A DNA stretch of 64,000 bases from assembly GCA_963965975.1 (NCBI GenBank), contig OZ014415.1, positions 2,981,001 to 3,045,000 of the forward strand, written 5' to 3'. Below the pieces are notes generated by a model. It was not told where the DNA came from, did not search any database, and saw nothing but the letters and a program-made list of their open reading frames with translations. This DNA is from Xestospongia bergquistia. Lineage: Eukaryota > Porifera > Demospongiae > Haplosclerida > Petrosiidae. Position numbers and translations under genes: made by a program. Positions 1 to 14,900 of this stretch are shown here, one piece after another. How positions within the stretch are numbered: the stretch's first letter is position 1; each line of letters starts with the position of its first letter.

Positions 1-2980
1 TCTGATTTTAATGTGACTGGTGTTAAAGGAAGTAATGATCCAGCAACTGCTACTTATGATACTCAATCAAGAGAACAGGACTACATACTGATTGTTGACT
101 GTAAGTTACACAATAATATTAGTATTATTATATAAACTATTTGTTATTATTTTGTAGTTCCTCCTGCAAGTTTAACTATCTCTCAAAGTCATGATGGAGT
201 ACTCTATGCTGGTACAGCATTCTTTCTCAGATGTGTGATTACATTGAATGATCTTGTGACAATACCTGTTATTGTGAGAAATCAATGGACAAAAAATAGC
301 ATATCTGTTTCTAGTGGTTTTTCAAATAATGCTACTATCACAGAAGGTCTTATACAAAATGTCTTACTTCAATATGAAGCTACACTTCACTTCAATCCAT
401 TGGATAATACTGATGACAGTGGAGAGTATTTCTGTAATTTTAATATACTATCTAATATCAGTGACTATGACTATATAAGGAATACATCAGCTAATACTAG
501 CACTACTATTACTTCTGTACAAGGTACATTGTATTTAATTCCATTTACACTATGTATATTATTGTGTAGTGGATTTAATGATATGATAAATACTTTCCAT
601 ATCTTTCTTATAGCAATCCCATCTCCAATAATGAACATTATGACAACTGGTATAGCCAGACCTGGTGAAGAATATAACATTACTTGTACTGTTGAAGTCA
701 TTGACAGACTTATAGTGACACCAACTATTGTATGGATCAAAAATAGTGTTAATACATCATTAGTATCTGATTACCTAAACACTATCAGTGTACCATCAGT
801 ACTTAGTAATATCTCAGATACAATGTACTCTCTGTCACTGTTCTTCTCTTCACTTAATACCTCTGATGCTGGACATTATACATGTCAAGCTACCATCACA
901 GTGAATGAGATTAATGTTACAGTAACTAACACTAGTTTACAAGATCTACCATTACAGAGTAAGTTTTAAAATGTAGAAATCATATTGACATGAACTATGC
1001 AGTTAAAAGTTCTCACTGGCAGCTAATAAACTTACTCTTTCTCTTTCTTCTTACAGTTCCCACTCCTTATCTAGCTATTAGTCTATCAAGACAAAGTGAC
1101 TATTTAGCTGGTAGTGAGTTGACTATTACATGTGATATTACAATAGATCCTCATGTTAATACTCCTTTTATTGTTAACACTGTATGGACAATGTTAGATG
1201 AGATCAGCAGTGGAATTGGAATGCAAGTAACAGATCCTGAGATCCTCAAAGATAGCTCTGGTAGTGGACGGTCAAGAATCTTACTTATAGATCCTGTAAA
1301 AACTGACTTCAATACTTATCAGTCTCGAGTTCAATTCAGTACTCTCAGTAGTTCATTGGACTCTGGAATGTATACATGTACTGTTGATGTGATACCAATG
1401 GCTGGTTATAGTTATGTTAATGCAGCCAGTACTACTAGTATTACTACTAACTTTACCGTTGAAGGTATGTGTTCATTGCTTTGTACAATGCAGTATTAAT
1501 AAAGGTTATTTGTGACTTTAATTCAAGAAATATATTGTCATATTTATTATATTTTCTTATAGACACAGTTATTAGAAACTTTACTGCCAAGCCAGACTCA
1601 TTTCTGGGTCTGGAGACATCTTGTCCCGCCTCAGATACTTATGATAACTTTACTCTAGTATGTACTGCTAGTAAACCATCTCAAGTAATACCAACTCTTG
1701 AAGTGATCTGGCTACATAATGGTACAATACGTCAAGGAGTAGTTACCACTCAAAGTGATGACACTTTTGTAACAAATACTTTGAGTTTCCCAACAAGTTT
1801 TGCTAATGATTCTGGTACTTACACTTGCATAGCTAAACTAACCATTCTTGAGTCTCCTGACATCAGTTTAACAGAGAATAGTACCATCACTTTGAGACGT
1901 AAGTGAAATTATATTATAATATTATATTATCTTTTATTTATAATAAATATAGCTCAAAGTAAACCTTATCCTGCCATTGATATATCATCAACAGTTGGAC
2001 AGACTAACTGTACTATCTACTTTACTGTTCCATCTATTGCCTATACACCTGAGATATATCATATCAACTATATTGGTCTAGAATTACAGAATACTTTAAC
2101 TACTAGTTCTAGTCTAGTGGGTACTGACAACATTACTGCTGTTAACTTGATGTATCAGATCACATTAACTGGTCTAGAGGAAGCTAACACTTATAACTTC
2201 ATGGTTGTATCTACTAACTGTATTGGTAATACTAGTAGTGAAACAATGAACTTTACTACCCTACCATCATGTAAGTGAACTATTACATTTTGGGTTGTCT
2301 TCAAATTATTGTATGTCACTTTTTCTATTTTTCAGTGCCAACTGCTCCTCCAAGGAACTTTATCAACACAACCTTCCTTTCTCGTAGTGTTACATTAGAC
2401 TGGGATCCACCAGTTAGAGTTGATCAAAATGGAGAGATAATAGGATATAACTTGACTTGTATACAAAACAACGGATCTGAAGTCTGTGGACTGACAGCCA
2501 CTCAGAGTTCCCCAGAGACAATGTTTACTATTCCAATATTACTACCATTTACTGAGTACACTTGTAATCTGTCATTTATTAATGTTGTTGGTGAAGGACC
2601 AGATACACAATATAGATTTGAAACAGCTCAAGATAGTAAGTTCAGTTTTCAATTTGCTTGATAATTGTTGTTTTTCTCAATAGGACCTGATGATGCTCCT
2701 CAAAACTTTACTTCCACTCCAACCATAACTGATGTTACATTTAATTGGAGACGTCCAACTACTCCTAATGGCATTATCAGACAATATAATCTCACTGTAA
2801 TAAACTTAGACACTAACCAAGCTTTTGTAGAAATTATTAACGTGACTCCTAACCAAGAAATCGTGTCTATGACTATTGATATATTTTCACCCTATCAGAA
2901 TTATACTGCTACTGTTTCAGCTACTACAGTAGTTGGATATGGACCTAGTGCTATTACTAATGGAAGAACTGATCCTTATA
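1..2980 (+). repeat. Upstream E-F-A-G-H-FN1-FN2-FN3 exon block of the receptor
   Basis: Exons: E tail 1-100, F 158-523, A 614-958, G 1057-1464, H 1563-1898, FN1 1953-2270, FN2 2336-2635, FN3 2684-2980. All are in phase 1. The block is a clear paralog of 12,559-15,869: same exon order and closely matching protein, such as the FN1 exon motif VGQTNCTIYFT and the FN2 motif LDWDPPVRVDQNGEI. Unlike the downstream copy it is not followed by FN4, FN5, a membrane exon or a tail. After a 337-bp intron the next exon is a diverged A-type Ig. The F exon here carries one extra codon (ITSVQ rather than ITVQ). This is a duplicated gene end now internal to, or fused with, the longer gene. Confidence 0.8.
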
Positions 2981-5900
2981 GTAAGTCAATATTATGCTAT
3001 CTGTTGTTACTATAATTTTCTTTATAATTACTTCTGAATCTCTCCTTCTTACCATACCATTGGTAGCATGTTTATTAATAATACTATACCTATACAATAT
3101 ACATATATAGGCAAAAGAAACTTTAGCAGATAGATGTACAGACATAACTTGATCAAAAGAACTAAGAGTTTTTTGATAACAACAACAAATACACTAAGAA
3201 AATATTAATACATTCATCTCTTTAGTGATATGCCACTAGAGGTAGTCACTCTAAGGTAGCCCAACAACACAAGCTACCTGTCAACATAAACTTATTTAGT
3301 ACTTACTATCATTGTAGCTATTCCAGCTCCAAAGATCAATGTCATTACAACTGGTACTGGTACTGTGGGAGAGAGCTATTCTGCAGTGTGTACAGTAGAG
3401 GTGGATGAGAACATCTACAATATTGTTGTCAATACCATTATAATCAAGGTTGAAGAAGGTGTGGTTAATTTTTCTATGACCTCTGGAGATAACAATGTGT
3501 CTATATCGTACACTCCACTAATGACATCACATAGTGGACAGTATCAATGTATAGTGAACATCAGTCAGATTGATATCAGTTACCAAGACTCTTATGTTGA
3601 AACATTTAATATTAACACAACTAGTAAGTTATGTATTCAATATATCTTTGTATGGTAATTATACAAAGTGTTATGTCATATGATATAATACTGATGTTTC
3701 TCTGTATAATATATTAATACTCTGATTAGTCTATTGTGTAATTTAATTTAATTAGTTATAGATCACATCAGACTCTTTGTGTAACTATTCCTTCTAGTTC
3801 CACAACCAGCTGTTATTGTCTCTATTGATCATGTTGAACCAAATTCACTAATAGAGGCAACATATCTTGATATAGTATGTTCAGTTAACATCAGTGATGC
3901 TGTTAATACTGGAGTTAATGTTGATGTTGAGTGGTCTCATAATGGTGGTTCTCCTCTTACTAATAACAGTGACTATACTATTAGTTCACTGACTATGTTA
4001 AGATCACACATGTACACTAGTACATTACGTATTGAAAGTTTGAGTATTACTAGAGACAATGGTGCTATGTACTATTGTACTGTGAGTGTTCTACCATCTC
4101 CTATATCGTCTTATATTACTGGTAATAATAAAAACAACAGTATTAGACTAATTGTGGCAGGTATGATATTTAACTGTACATACATTAATAGTATTATTAT
4201 TGTTAATTAATTTATAGATTTTACTGATGATCATGTGATAGTGGATATTTTATTTCCAACCACACCCACTGCTGGAGAACAGTTTACTATGACATGTAAT
4301 ATCAGTATACCTGAAAGACTAGTACATGATCTTACTAGACTTGCAGTAATATGGAGTTATGATCTAGCTAGAGAACAAAGAGTTGAAGTTATTAACAGTG
4401 ATGTTACAATAGGAAATGTGACTAGGATTGGTAATTCTATCTTAAGTAATCTATCAATTAGTTCAGTGAAGACTTCTGATGGTAGAAGGTATTATTGTTC
4501 AGTGATATTTAATGATTTAGGAGTTAGTGATCATGTATTGAGAGATGTTAGTGTTCAAAGTAAGTTATTTGTTTAGAAATCAAATTGAATATGGTTATTA
4601 CACTTTCCACAGTTCCTCCACCCAGTATGGTTATCACACATAGTCCTTCTACTGGTCCTATCTATGAGAGTACTAACTTCAACCTGACCTGTACTGGTAC
4701 ACTGCCCAGTGTAGTAGACACAACAGTGTCAGCTGCTGTAGTCTGGTTTGATCCTCAAAACAAGGTCATACCTGTTGAATCACGACGTATGATCACTAAT
4801 GTTACTAGTAATGGAAACAATGAGTTTGAGAGTACAATAGTGTTCCTACCAATTGATAATGGAGATCATAATAGTAACTTTAATGACACTGGAACATATA
4901 CCTGTCAGATGACTATTAGTTCCATTCAACCACCTCTTGATCCACCACCAGGTTATTTTATTATCAATGGAATAAACAGTATTACTGACACAATAACTGT
5001 TCAAAGTAAGTACCTTATCTTCGTTGTATATGTTATTTTTACTGTTTAATGTTTCAGATATGACTGATATGCAGTTAAATATCTCTACTATGGGATCTAC
5101 TGAAGTAGGTCAAAACCTCAACATCACTTGTACTGTGAGAGTTGTGGAGAGATTAGTTGTCATGCCAACAATTGAGATAATGGTGATTAATACTACAGAT
5201 ATATATTTACAAGTAGATATGAACATTTCTTATATTGTAACCACTGATGATACTGGGTCTGAAACCAATTGGACAGTAATACTGGAACCAGTGAGGTTTG
5301 AAGACAGAGGAGTATATATATGTACAGCTGATTTTAATGTGACTGGTGTTAATGGAACTAATGATCCAGCAACTGCTACTTATGATGTTCAGTCTAGAGA
5401 ACAGGTGTATAAACTGATTGTCGACTGTGAGTTATACAATAACATTTACACTATTATATTAAGTATTTGGTATTATTTTGTAGTTCCTCCAGTGACTTCA
5501 AGTATTTCTCAAAATCGTCAAGGAATACTCTATGCTGGTACACCATTCTTTCTAAGATGTGTGATCACATTGAATGATCTTGTAACAATACCTGTTATTA
5601 TGAGAAATCAGTGGATAAGAAATGGCATATCTGTTCCTAGTGGTCTTTCAAATGATGCTACTATCACAGAATGTCTCATGCAAACTAGCTCTCTTCAATA
5701 TGAAGCTACACTTCACTTCAATCCATTGGATAATACTGATGATGGTGGAGAGTATTCCTGTAATTTTAATATACTATCTAATATCAGTGACTATGAGTAT
5801 GTAAGGAACACATCAGCTAATACTAGCACTACTATTACTGTACAAGGTACATAGTATTTAATTCCATTTACACTGTATATTGTTATGTAATGCAGTCGTA

Positions 5901-8900
5901 AAATGGACTTAATATAATAAGTACTTTCCTTATCTTATTTCTTATAGCAATCCCATCTCCAATAATGAACATTATGACAACTGGTATAGCCAGACCTGGC
6001 AAAGAATATAACATTACTTGTACTGTTGAAGTCATTGACAAACTTATAGTGACACCAATTATTGTATGGATTAAAGATAGTATTAATACATCATTAGTAT
6101 CTGATGACGTAAATACTATCAGTGTACCATCAGTACTTAGTAATATCTCAGATACAATGTACTCTCTGTCACTGTTCTTCTATTCATTAAATACCTCTGA
6201 TGCTGGACAATATACATGTCAAGCTATCATCACAGTGAATGAGATTAATGTCACAGTAACCAACAGTAATATATTAGACCTATCACTACAGAGTAAGTCT
6301 AAAAATATGTGAAATGTTTTACTTTCTCTGATTTAGTTCCTCAACCAGTCGTTGCTATCTCAAGTTATCCTGTAAATACCAGTACACTAGTGGAGGCAAC
6401 ATATCTTGATATAGTATGTACTGTTAACATCAGTGATGCTGTTAATACTGGAGTTAGTGTTAATGTAGAGTGGTCTCATAATGATGGTTCTCCTCTTACT
6501 AATAACAGTGACTATACTATTAGTTCATTGACTATGTTAGGGCCACACATGTACACTAGTACATTACGTATTGAAAGTTTGAGTAATACTAGAGACAATA
6601 GTGCTATATACTCTTGTACTGTGAGTGTTTTACCATCTCCTGTATCTTCTTATATTACTGGTAATGAGAATAACAACAATGTTACACTGAATGTGGCAGG
6701 TATTATATTTAATTGTATATGTAATATTAGTAATATTATAATTATTTGAATTCATAGATTTCACTGCTGATCGTGTGATAATTGATATTCTATTTCCAAC
6801 CACACCCACTGCTGGAGACCAGTTTACTATGACATGTAATGTCAATATACCCAAGAAACTAGTACATGATCTTACTAGACTTGCAGTAATATGGAGTTAT
6901 GATTTAGCTAGAGAACAAAGAGTTGAAGTTATTAACAGTGATGCTACAATAGGAAATGTTACTAAGTTTGGTAATCTTATTTTGAGTACTCTAATAATTA
7001 ATCCAATAAAGACATCTGATGGTAGAAGATATTATTGTTCTGTGATATTTAATGATTTAGGAGTCAATGATCATGCATTGAGAAGTCTTAGTGTTCAAAG
7101 TAAGTTATTTGTTTGAAAATCAAATCAAATATGGTCAATACACTTTCCACAGTCCCTCCACCCAGTATGGCTATCACACACAATCCTTCTACTGGTCCTA
7201 TCTATGAGAGTACTAACTTCAACCTGACCTGTATTGGTACATTGCCTAGTGTAGTAGACACAACAATATCAGCTAATGTAGTCTGGTTTGATCCTCAAGG
7301 TAATACTCTACCTGTAGAATCACGACGTATGATCATAAATGCTACAAGTAATGGAAACAATGAGTTTGAGAGTACACTAATGTTTTTACCAATTGATAAT
7401 GGAGATCATAATAGTAACTTTAATGACACTGGAACATATACCTGTCAGATGACTATTAGTTCAAGTGATCCTTTAATTATTAGTGGAATAAAGAGTACTA
7501 CTGACACAATAACTGTTCAAAGTAAGTAATATTTACTTTTTTATATAATGCAAATATTTCTAACCAGCTTTACCTGATATGCAATTAAATATCTTTACTG
7601 TGGGATCTACTGAAGTAGGTCAAAACCTCAATATCACTTGTACAGTGAAAGTAGTAGAGAGATTAGTTTTTACACCAAATATTGAAATAATGAAAATGAA
7701 CACTACAGATTTATATTTAGTACAAGATATAGACATTCCTTACATTATTACCACTGATGACACTGGGTCTGAAAGTAATTGGACCATAATACTGGAACCA
7801 GTGAGGTTTGAAGACAGAGGAGTATATATATGTGAATCTGATTTTAATGTGACTGGTATTAATGGAACTAATGATCCAGCAACTGCTTCTTATGATACTC
7901 AATCAAGAGAACAGGACTACATACTAATTGTTGACTGTAAGTTACACAATAATATTAGTATTATTATATAAACTATTTGTTATTATTTTGTAGTTCCTCC
8001 TGCAACTTTAACTATCTCTCAAAGTCATCATGGAATCCTCTATGCTGGTACAGCATTTTTTCTCAGATGTGTGATTACATTGAATGATCTTGTGACAATA
8101 CCTGTTATTGTGAGAAATCATTGGATAAGAAATGGCATATCTGTTCCTAGTAGTTTTTTAAATAATGCTACAATCACAGAAGGTCTTATACAAAATGTCT
8201 TACTTCAATATGAAGCTACTCTTCACTTTAATCCATTGGATAATACTGATGATAGTGGAGAGTATTCATGTAATTTTAATATACTATCTAATATCAGTGA
8301 CTATGAGTATGTAAGGAACACATCAGCTAATACTAGCACTACTATTACTGTACAAGGTACATAGTATTTAATTCCATTTACACTGTATATTGTTATGTAA
8401 TGCAGTCGTAAAATGGACTTAATATAATAAGTACTTTCGTTCTCTTATTTCTTATAGCAATCCCATCTCCAGTAATGAACATTATGACAACTGGTATAGC
8501 CAGACCTGGCAAAGAATATAACATTACTTGTACTGTTGAAGTCATTGACAGACTTATAGTGACACCAACTATTGTATGGATCAAAGATAGTGTTAATACG
8601 TCATTAGTATCTGATGACCTAAACACTATCAGTGTACCATCAGTACTTAGTAATATCTCAGATACAATGTACTCTCTATCACTGTTCTTCTCTTCACTAA
8701 ATACCTCTGATGCTGGACAATATACATGTCAAGCTATCATCACAGTAAATGAGATTAATCTCACAGTAACTAACAGTAATGTATTTGACTTATCACTACA
8801 GAGTAAGTCTAAAAATGTGTGAAATGTTTTATTTTCTCTGATATAGTTCCTCATCCAATCATTGCTCTCTCAAGTTATCCTGTAAATACCAGTACACTAC

Positions 8901-11900
8901 TGGAGGCAACATATCTTGATATAATATGTACTGTTAACATTAGTGATGTTGTTAATACTGGAGTTAGTGTTGATGTTGAATGGTCTTGTAATGGTGGTTC
9001 TCCTCTTACTAATAACAGTGACTATATTATTAGTTCACTGACTATGTTAGGATCACACATGTACACTAGTACATTACGTATTGAAAGTTTGAGTTTGACC
9101 AGAGATAATGGTGCTATGTACTATTGTATTGTGAGTGTTCTATCATCTCCTATATCTTCTTATATTACTGGTAATGAGAATAACAACAGTCTTACACTAA
9201 ATGTGGCAGGTATAATACTTCATTGTACATATACTATGGTATTATTATAATTAATTAATTTATAGATTTCACTGCTGACCATGTGTCAATTGATATTCTA
9301 TTTCCAACCACACCTAATGCTGGAGACCAGTTCACTATGACATGTACTATTAGCATATCTGAGAGACTAGTACATGATCCTAGTGCAGTAATATGGAGTT
9401 ATGATTTCTCTAGAAATAAAAAAGTTGAAGTATTAAACAGTGATGCTACTTTGGGAAAATTGACTATAATTGGTAATCTTATCTTGTGTAATCTAACACT
9501 TAATCCAGTGAAGACATCTGATGGTAGAAGTTATTATTGTTCAGTGTTATTTGGTGATTTAGGAGTTACTGGTCATGTATTGAGAGCTCTTAGTGTTCAA
9601 AGTAAGCTATTTATAGGAAAAAAGTGCTGGAATTATATTTTTTATTATAGTCCCTCAACCCAGTATTGTTATCACACATAGTCCTTCAACTGGTCCTATT
9701 TATGAGAGTACTAACTTCAACCTGACCTGTACTGGTACACTACCCAGTGTAGTGGACACAACAGTATCAGCTACTGTAGTCTGGTTTGATCCTCAAGGCA
9801 ATACTATACCTATTGAATCTCGACGTATGATCATTAATGTAACTAGTAATGGGAACAACGAGTTTGAGAGTACACTAGTGTTTCTACCAATTGATAATGG
9901 AGATCATAATAGTAACTTTAATGACACTGGAACATATACCTGTCAGATGACTATTAGTTCAAATAATCCTTTAATTATTAGTGGAATAAACAGTACTACT
10001 GACACAATAACTGTTCAAAGTAAGTAATGTTTACTTTTTTACATAATGTTAGTATTCCTAACCAGTTTTACCTGATATGCAATTAAATATCTTCACTGTG
10101 GGATCTACTGAAGTAGGTCAAAACCTCAATATCACTTGTACAGTGAGAGTAGTAGAGAGATTAGTTGTTACACCAAATATTGAAATAATGAAAATGAACA
10201 CTACAGATTTATATTTACTACAAGATATAGACATTCCTTATATTATTACCACTGATGACACTGGGTCTGAAAGTAATTGGACCATAATACTGGAACCAGT
10301 GAGGTTTGAAGACAGAGGAGTATATATATGTGAATCTGATTTTAATGTGACTGGTATTAATGGAACTAATGATCCAGCAACTGCTTCTTATGATACTCAA
10401 TCAAGAGAACAGGACTACATACTAATTGTTGACTGTAAGTTACACAATAATATTAGTATTATTATATAAACTATTTGTTATTATTTTGTAGTTCCTCCTG
10501 CAACTTTAACTATCTCTCAAAGTCATCATGGAATCCTCTATGCTGGTACAGCATTTTTTCTCAGATGTGTGATTACATTGAATGATCTTGTGACAATACC
10601 TGTTATTGTGAGAAATCATTGGATAAGAAATGGCATATCTGTTCCTAGTAGTTTTTTAAATAAGGCTACAATCACAGAAGGTCTCATACAAATTGTCTCT
10701 CTTCAATATGAAGCTACTCTTCACTTCAATCCATTGGATAATACTGATGATAGTGGAGAGTATTTCTGTAATTTTAATATACTATCTAATATCAGTGACT
10801 ATGAGTATGTAAGGAACACATCAGCTAATACTAGCACTACTATTACTGTACAAGGTACGTTGTATTTAATTCCATTTACACTGTATATTGTTATGTAATA
10901 GTTATAAAGTGGACTTAATATAATAAGTACTTTCGTTCTCTTATTTCTTATAGCAATTCCATCTCCAATAATGAACATTATGACAACTGGCATAGCCAGA
11001 CCTGGTGAAGAATATAACATTACTTGTACTGTTGAAGTCATTGACAGACTTATAGTGACACCAACTATTGTATGGATCAAAGATAGTGTTAATACATCAT
11101 TAGTATCTGATGACCTAAACACTATCAGTGTACCATCAGTACTTAGTAATATCTCAGATACAATGTACTCTCTATCACTGTTCTTCTCTTCACTAAATAC
11201 CTCTGATGCTGGACAATACACATGTCAAGCTATCATCACAGTGAATGAGATTAATCTCACAGTAACTAACAGTAATGTATTTGACTTATCACTACAGAGT
11301 AAGTCTAAAAATGTGTGAAATGTTTTATTTTCTCTGATATAGTTCCTCATCCAATCATTGCTCTCTCAAGTTATCCTGTAATTACCAGTACACTAGTGGA
11401 GGCAACATATCTTGATATAATATGTACTGTTAGCATTAGTGATGTTGTTAATACTGGAGTTAGTGTTGATGTTGAATGGTCTTGTAATGGTGGTTCTCCT
11501 CTTACTAATAACAGTGACTATATTATTAGTTCACTGACTATGTTAGGATCACACATGTACACTAGTACATTACGTATTGAAAGTTTGAGTTTGACCAGAG
11601 ATAATGGTGCTATGTACTATTGTACTGTGAGTGTTCTATCATCTCCTATATCTTCTTATATTACTGGTAATGAGAATAACAACAGTCTTACACTAAATGT
11701 GGCAGGTATAATACTTAATTATACATGTACTGAAAGTATTATTATAATTAATTAATTTATAGATTTCACTGCTGACCATGTGTCAATTGATATTCTATTT
11801 CCAAACACACCTAATGCTGGAGACCAGTTCACTATGACATGTAACATCAATATACCCGAGAGACTAGTACATGATCTTACTGAATTTTCAGTTGTATGGA

Positions 11901-14900
11901 GCTATAATCTAGCTGGAACTCAAAAAATTGACAATGATGCTACAATTGGAAATACAATTAGGACTGGCAATCTCATCTTGAGTAATCTAACACTTAATCC
12001 AGTGAAAACATCTAATGGTAGAAGGTATTATTGTTTGATAACATTTAATGATTTAGATGTCAAAGATGAAACATTCAGAGATCTTAGTGTTCAAAGTATG
12101 TTAGCAGTAGAAAAATATTAAATTGCTTATTCTTTCAACAGTTCCTCCGCCCAATATCGTTATCATACATAGTCCTTCATCTGGTCCTATCTATGAGAGT
12201 ACTAACTTCAACCTGACCTGTACTGTTACACTACCCAGTGTAGTGGATACAACAGTATCAGCTACTGTAGTCTGGTTTGATCCTAAAGGCAATATTATAC
12301 CTGTTGAATCACGACGTATGATTATTAATGTTACTGGTAATAGAAACAATGAGTTTGAGAGTACACTAGTATTTCTACCAATTGATAATGGAGATCATAA
12401 TAGTAACTTTAATGACACTGGAACATATACCTGTCAGATGACTATTAGTTCAAGTGATCCTTTAATTATTAGTGGAATAAACAGTACTACTGACACAATA
12501 ACTGTTCAATGTAAGTAATATTTTATTTTTTTTATGTGATGTTAGTTTTCTTTATCAGCTTTACCTGATATGCAGTTAAATATCTCTACTGTGGGATCTA
12601 CTGAAGTAGGTCAAAACCTTAATATCACATGTACTGTGAGAGTAGTAGAGAGATTAGTTGTCACACCAACAATTGAGATAATGAAAATGAACACTACAGA
12701 TATGTATTTACTACAAGATATAAACATTGCCTATACTTTTACCACTGATGACACTGGGTCTGAAAGTAATTGGACAATAATACTAGAACCAGTAAAGTTT
12801 GAAGACAGAGGAGTGTATATATGTAAAGCTAATTTTAATGTGACTGATGTTAATGGAACTGATGATCCAGCAACTGCTACTTATGATGGACAATTTGTTA
12901 ATGAGGACTATGAACTGATTGTTGACTGTGAGTTACACAATAGCATTTATATCTTGTATTAAATATTTGTTATCATTTTATAGTCTCTCCTGTGACTCTA
13001 AACATTTCTCAAACATATCAGGGAGTACTTTATGCTGGAACAACTTTTTTTCTCAGATGTATAATCACATTGAATGACCTTGTGACAATACCAGTTATTG
13101 TGAGAAATCAATGGATAAGAAATGGCACATCTGTTCCTAGTGGTCTTTCAAATGATGCTACTATCACAGAATGTCTCATGCAAATTAGCTCTCTTCAATA
13201 TGAAGCCACACTTCACTTTAATCCATTAGATAATACTGATGATAGTGGAGAGTATTCCTGTAATTTTAATATACTATCTAATATCAGTGACTATGAGTAT
13301 GTAAGGAACACATCAGCTAATACTAGCGCTACTGTTACTGTACAAGGTACATTGTATTTAATTCCATTTACACTGTATATTATTATCTAATAGTCATAAA
13401 GTGGACTTAATAATTATGATATGTACTTTCCATATCTTTTTCTAATAGCAATCCCATCTCCCATAATGAATATTATGACAACTGGTATAATCAGAGCTGG
13501 TGAAGAATATAACATTGCCTGTTCTATAGAAGTCATTGACAGACTTATAGTGACACCAACTATTGTATGGATCAAAGATAGTGTTAATACATCATTAGTA
13601 TCTGATGACCTAAAGAGAATCAGTGTACCATCAGTACTTAGTAATATCTCAGATACAATGTACTCTCTGTCATTGTTCTTCTCTTCACTTAATACCTTTG
13701 ATGCTGGACAATATACATGTCAAGCTACCATCACAGTGAATGAGATTAATGCCACAGTAACTAATACTAGTGTACTAGACCTACCATTACAAAGTAGGTG
13801 CATGTTAGTATTCAATTTGCTTAATACTAATAATACAAGTATTGATATTACATTACAGGAACCAACCAAAAATATTATAATATTGTTGGCAATTTTAGAA
13901 TTGAAGGTATTAATTTTACTATTTTTTCTTTTTTTCTTAAGTTCCTACTCCTTATCTTGATGTCACTTTATCAAGACAAAGTGACTATTTAGCTGGTAGT
14001 GAACTGACTATTACATGTGATATTACAATAGATCCTCATGTCAATACTCCTTTCGTTATTAACACAATATGGGTAATGTTTGATGTCATCAACAATGAAA
14101 TAAGAACACTCAATGAGAACTACAGAAATGGACAGTCAAAAATCTCTGTTAATAATTCTTCATTAATTAGTTATAACAAGTATCAGTCTCAAGTTCAATT
14201 CAGTACTCTCAGTAGTTCAATGGATTCTGGATTGTATACATGTAATGTTAATGTGATACCTGTAGCTGGTTACTATTATGTTTATACTGCTAATATGACC
14301 AATATTACTACTAACTTGACTGTTATAGGTAGGACTATGATATTAGTTATATTGTTATAGTAATAGTTTATATATCAGATACGTTTTGAAATCTTTGTGA
14401 CTTGTAATTTGATAACATAAACACTATTTCTTTAATCAAATGATTATTTTACTATTTTATTTTATAGATCCAGCTATTGGAGACTTTACTGCCGTGCCAG
14501 ACTCATTTCTGGGTCTGGAGAAATCCTGTTCTGACTCAGACCCTTATGATAACTTTACTCTAATTTGTACTGCTAGTAAATCAGCTCTAGTAATACCAAC
14601 TCTTGAAGTGATTTGGTTACATAATGGCACTGAACGTCAAGGTGTAGTTACATATAACAGTGAAGGTACTTATGTTATAAACACTCTGAGTTTTCCTAAG
14701 ACTTTTGCAAATGATTCTGGTACTTACTCTTGCCATGCTAAACTGTCTATTCCAGACACTTCTGATATAACTTTAATAAAAAACATTAGTGTTACTTTAA
14801 GATGTAAGTGTGTAGTTTTTATAGAAATTGCAATACTTTTCTTTTCGTTTATACAGCCCAAAGAAGTCCACATGCAGCTATTCATATATCATCAACTGTT

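Noticed and set aside
471-740. Minus-strand ORFs overlapping the Ig exons (also near 7,717, 8,393, 10,218 and 10,799)
   Set aside because: They are shadows of the repeated Ig exons on the opposite strand; none has family features or splice signals.
2981-3317. A hidden FN4 or membrane exon in the long intron after FN3
   Set aside because: No frame resembles FN4, FN5 or the membrane exon at 15,915-16,883, and no such splice pair is visible.
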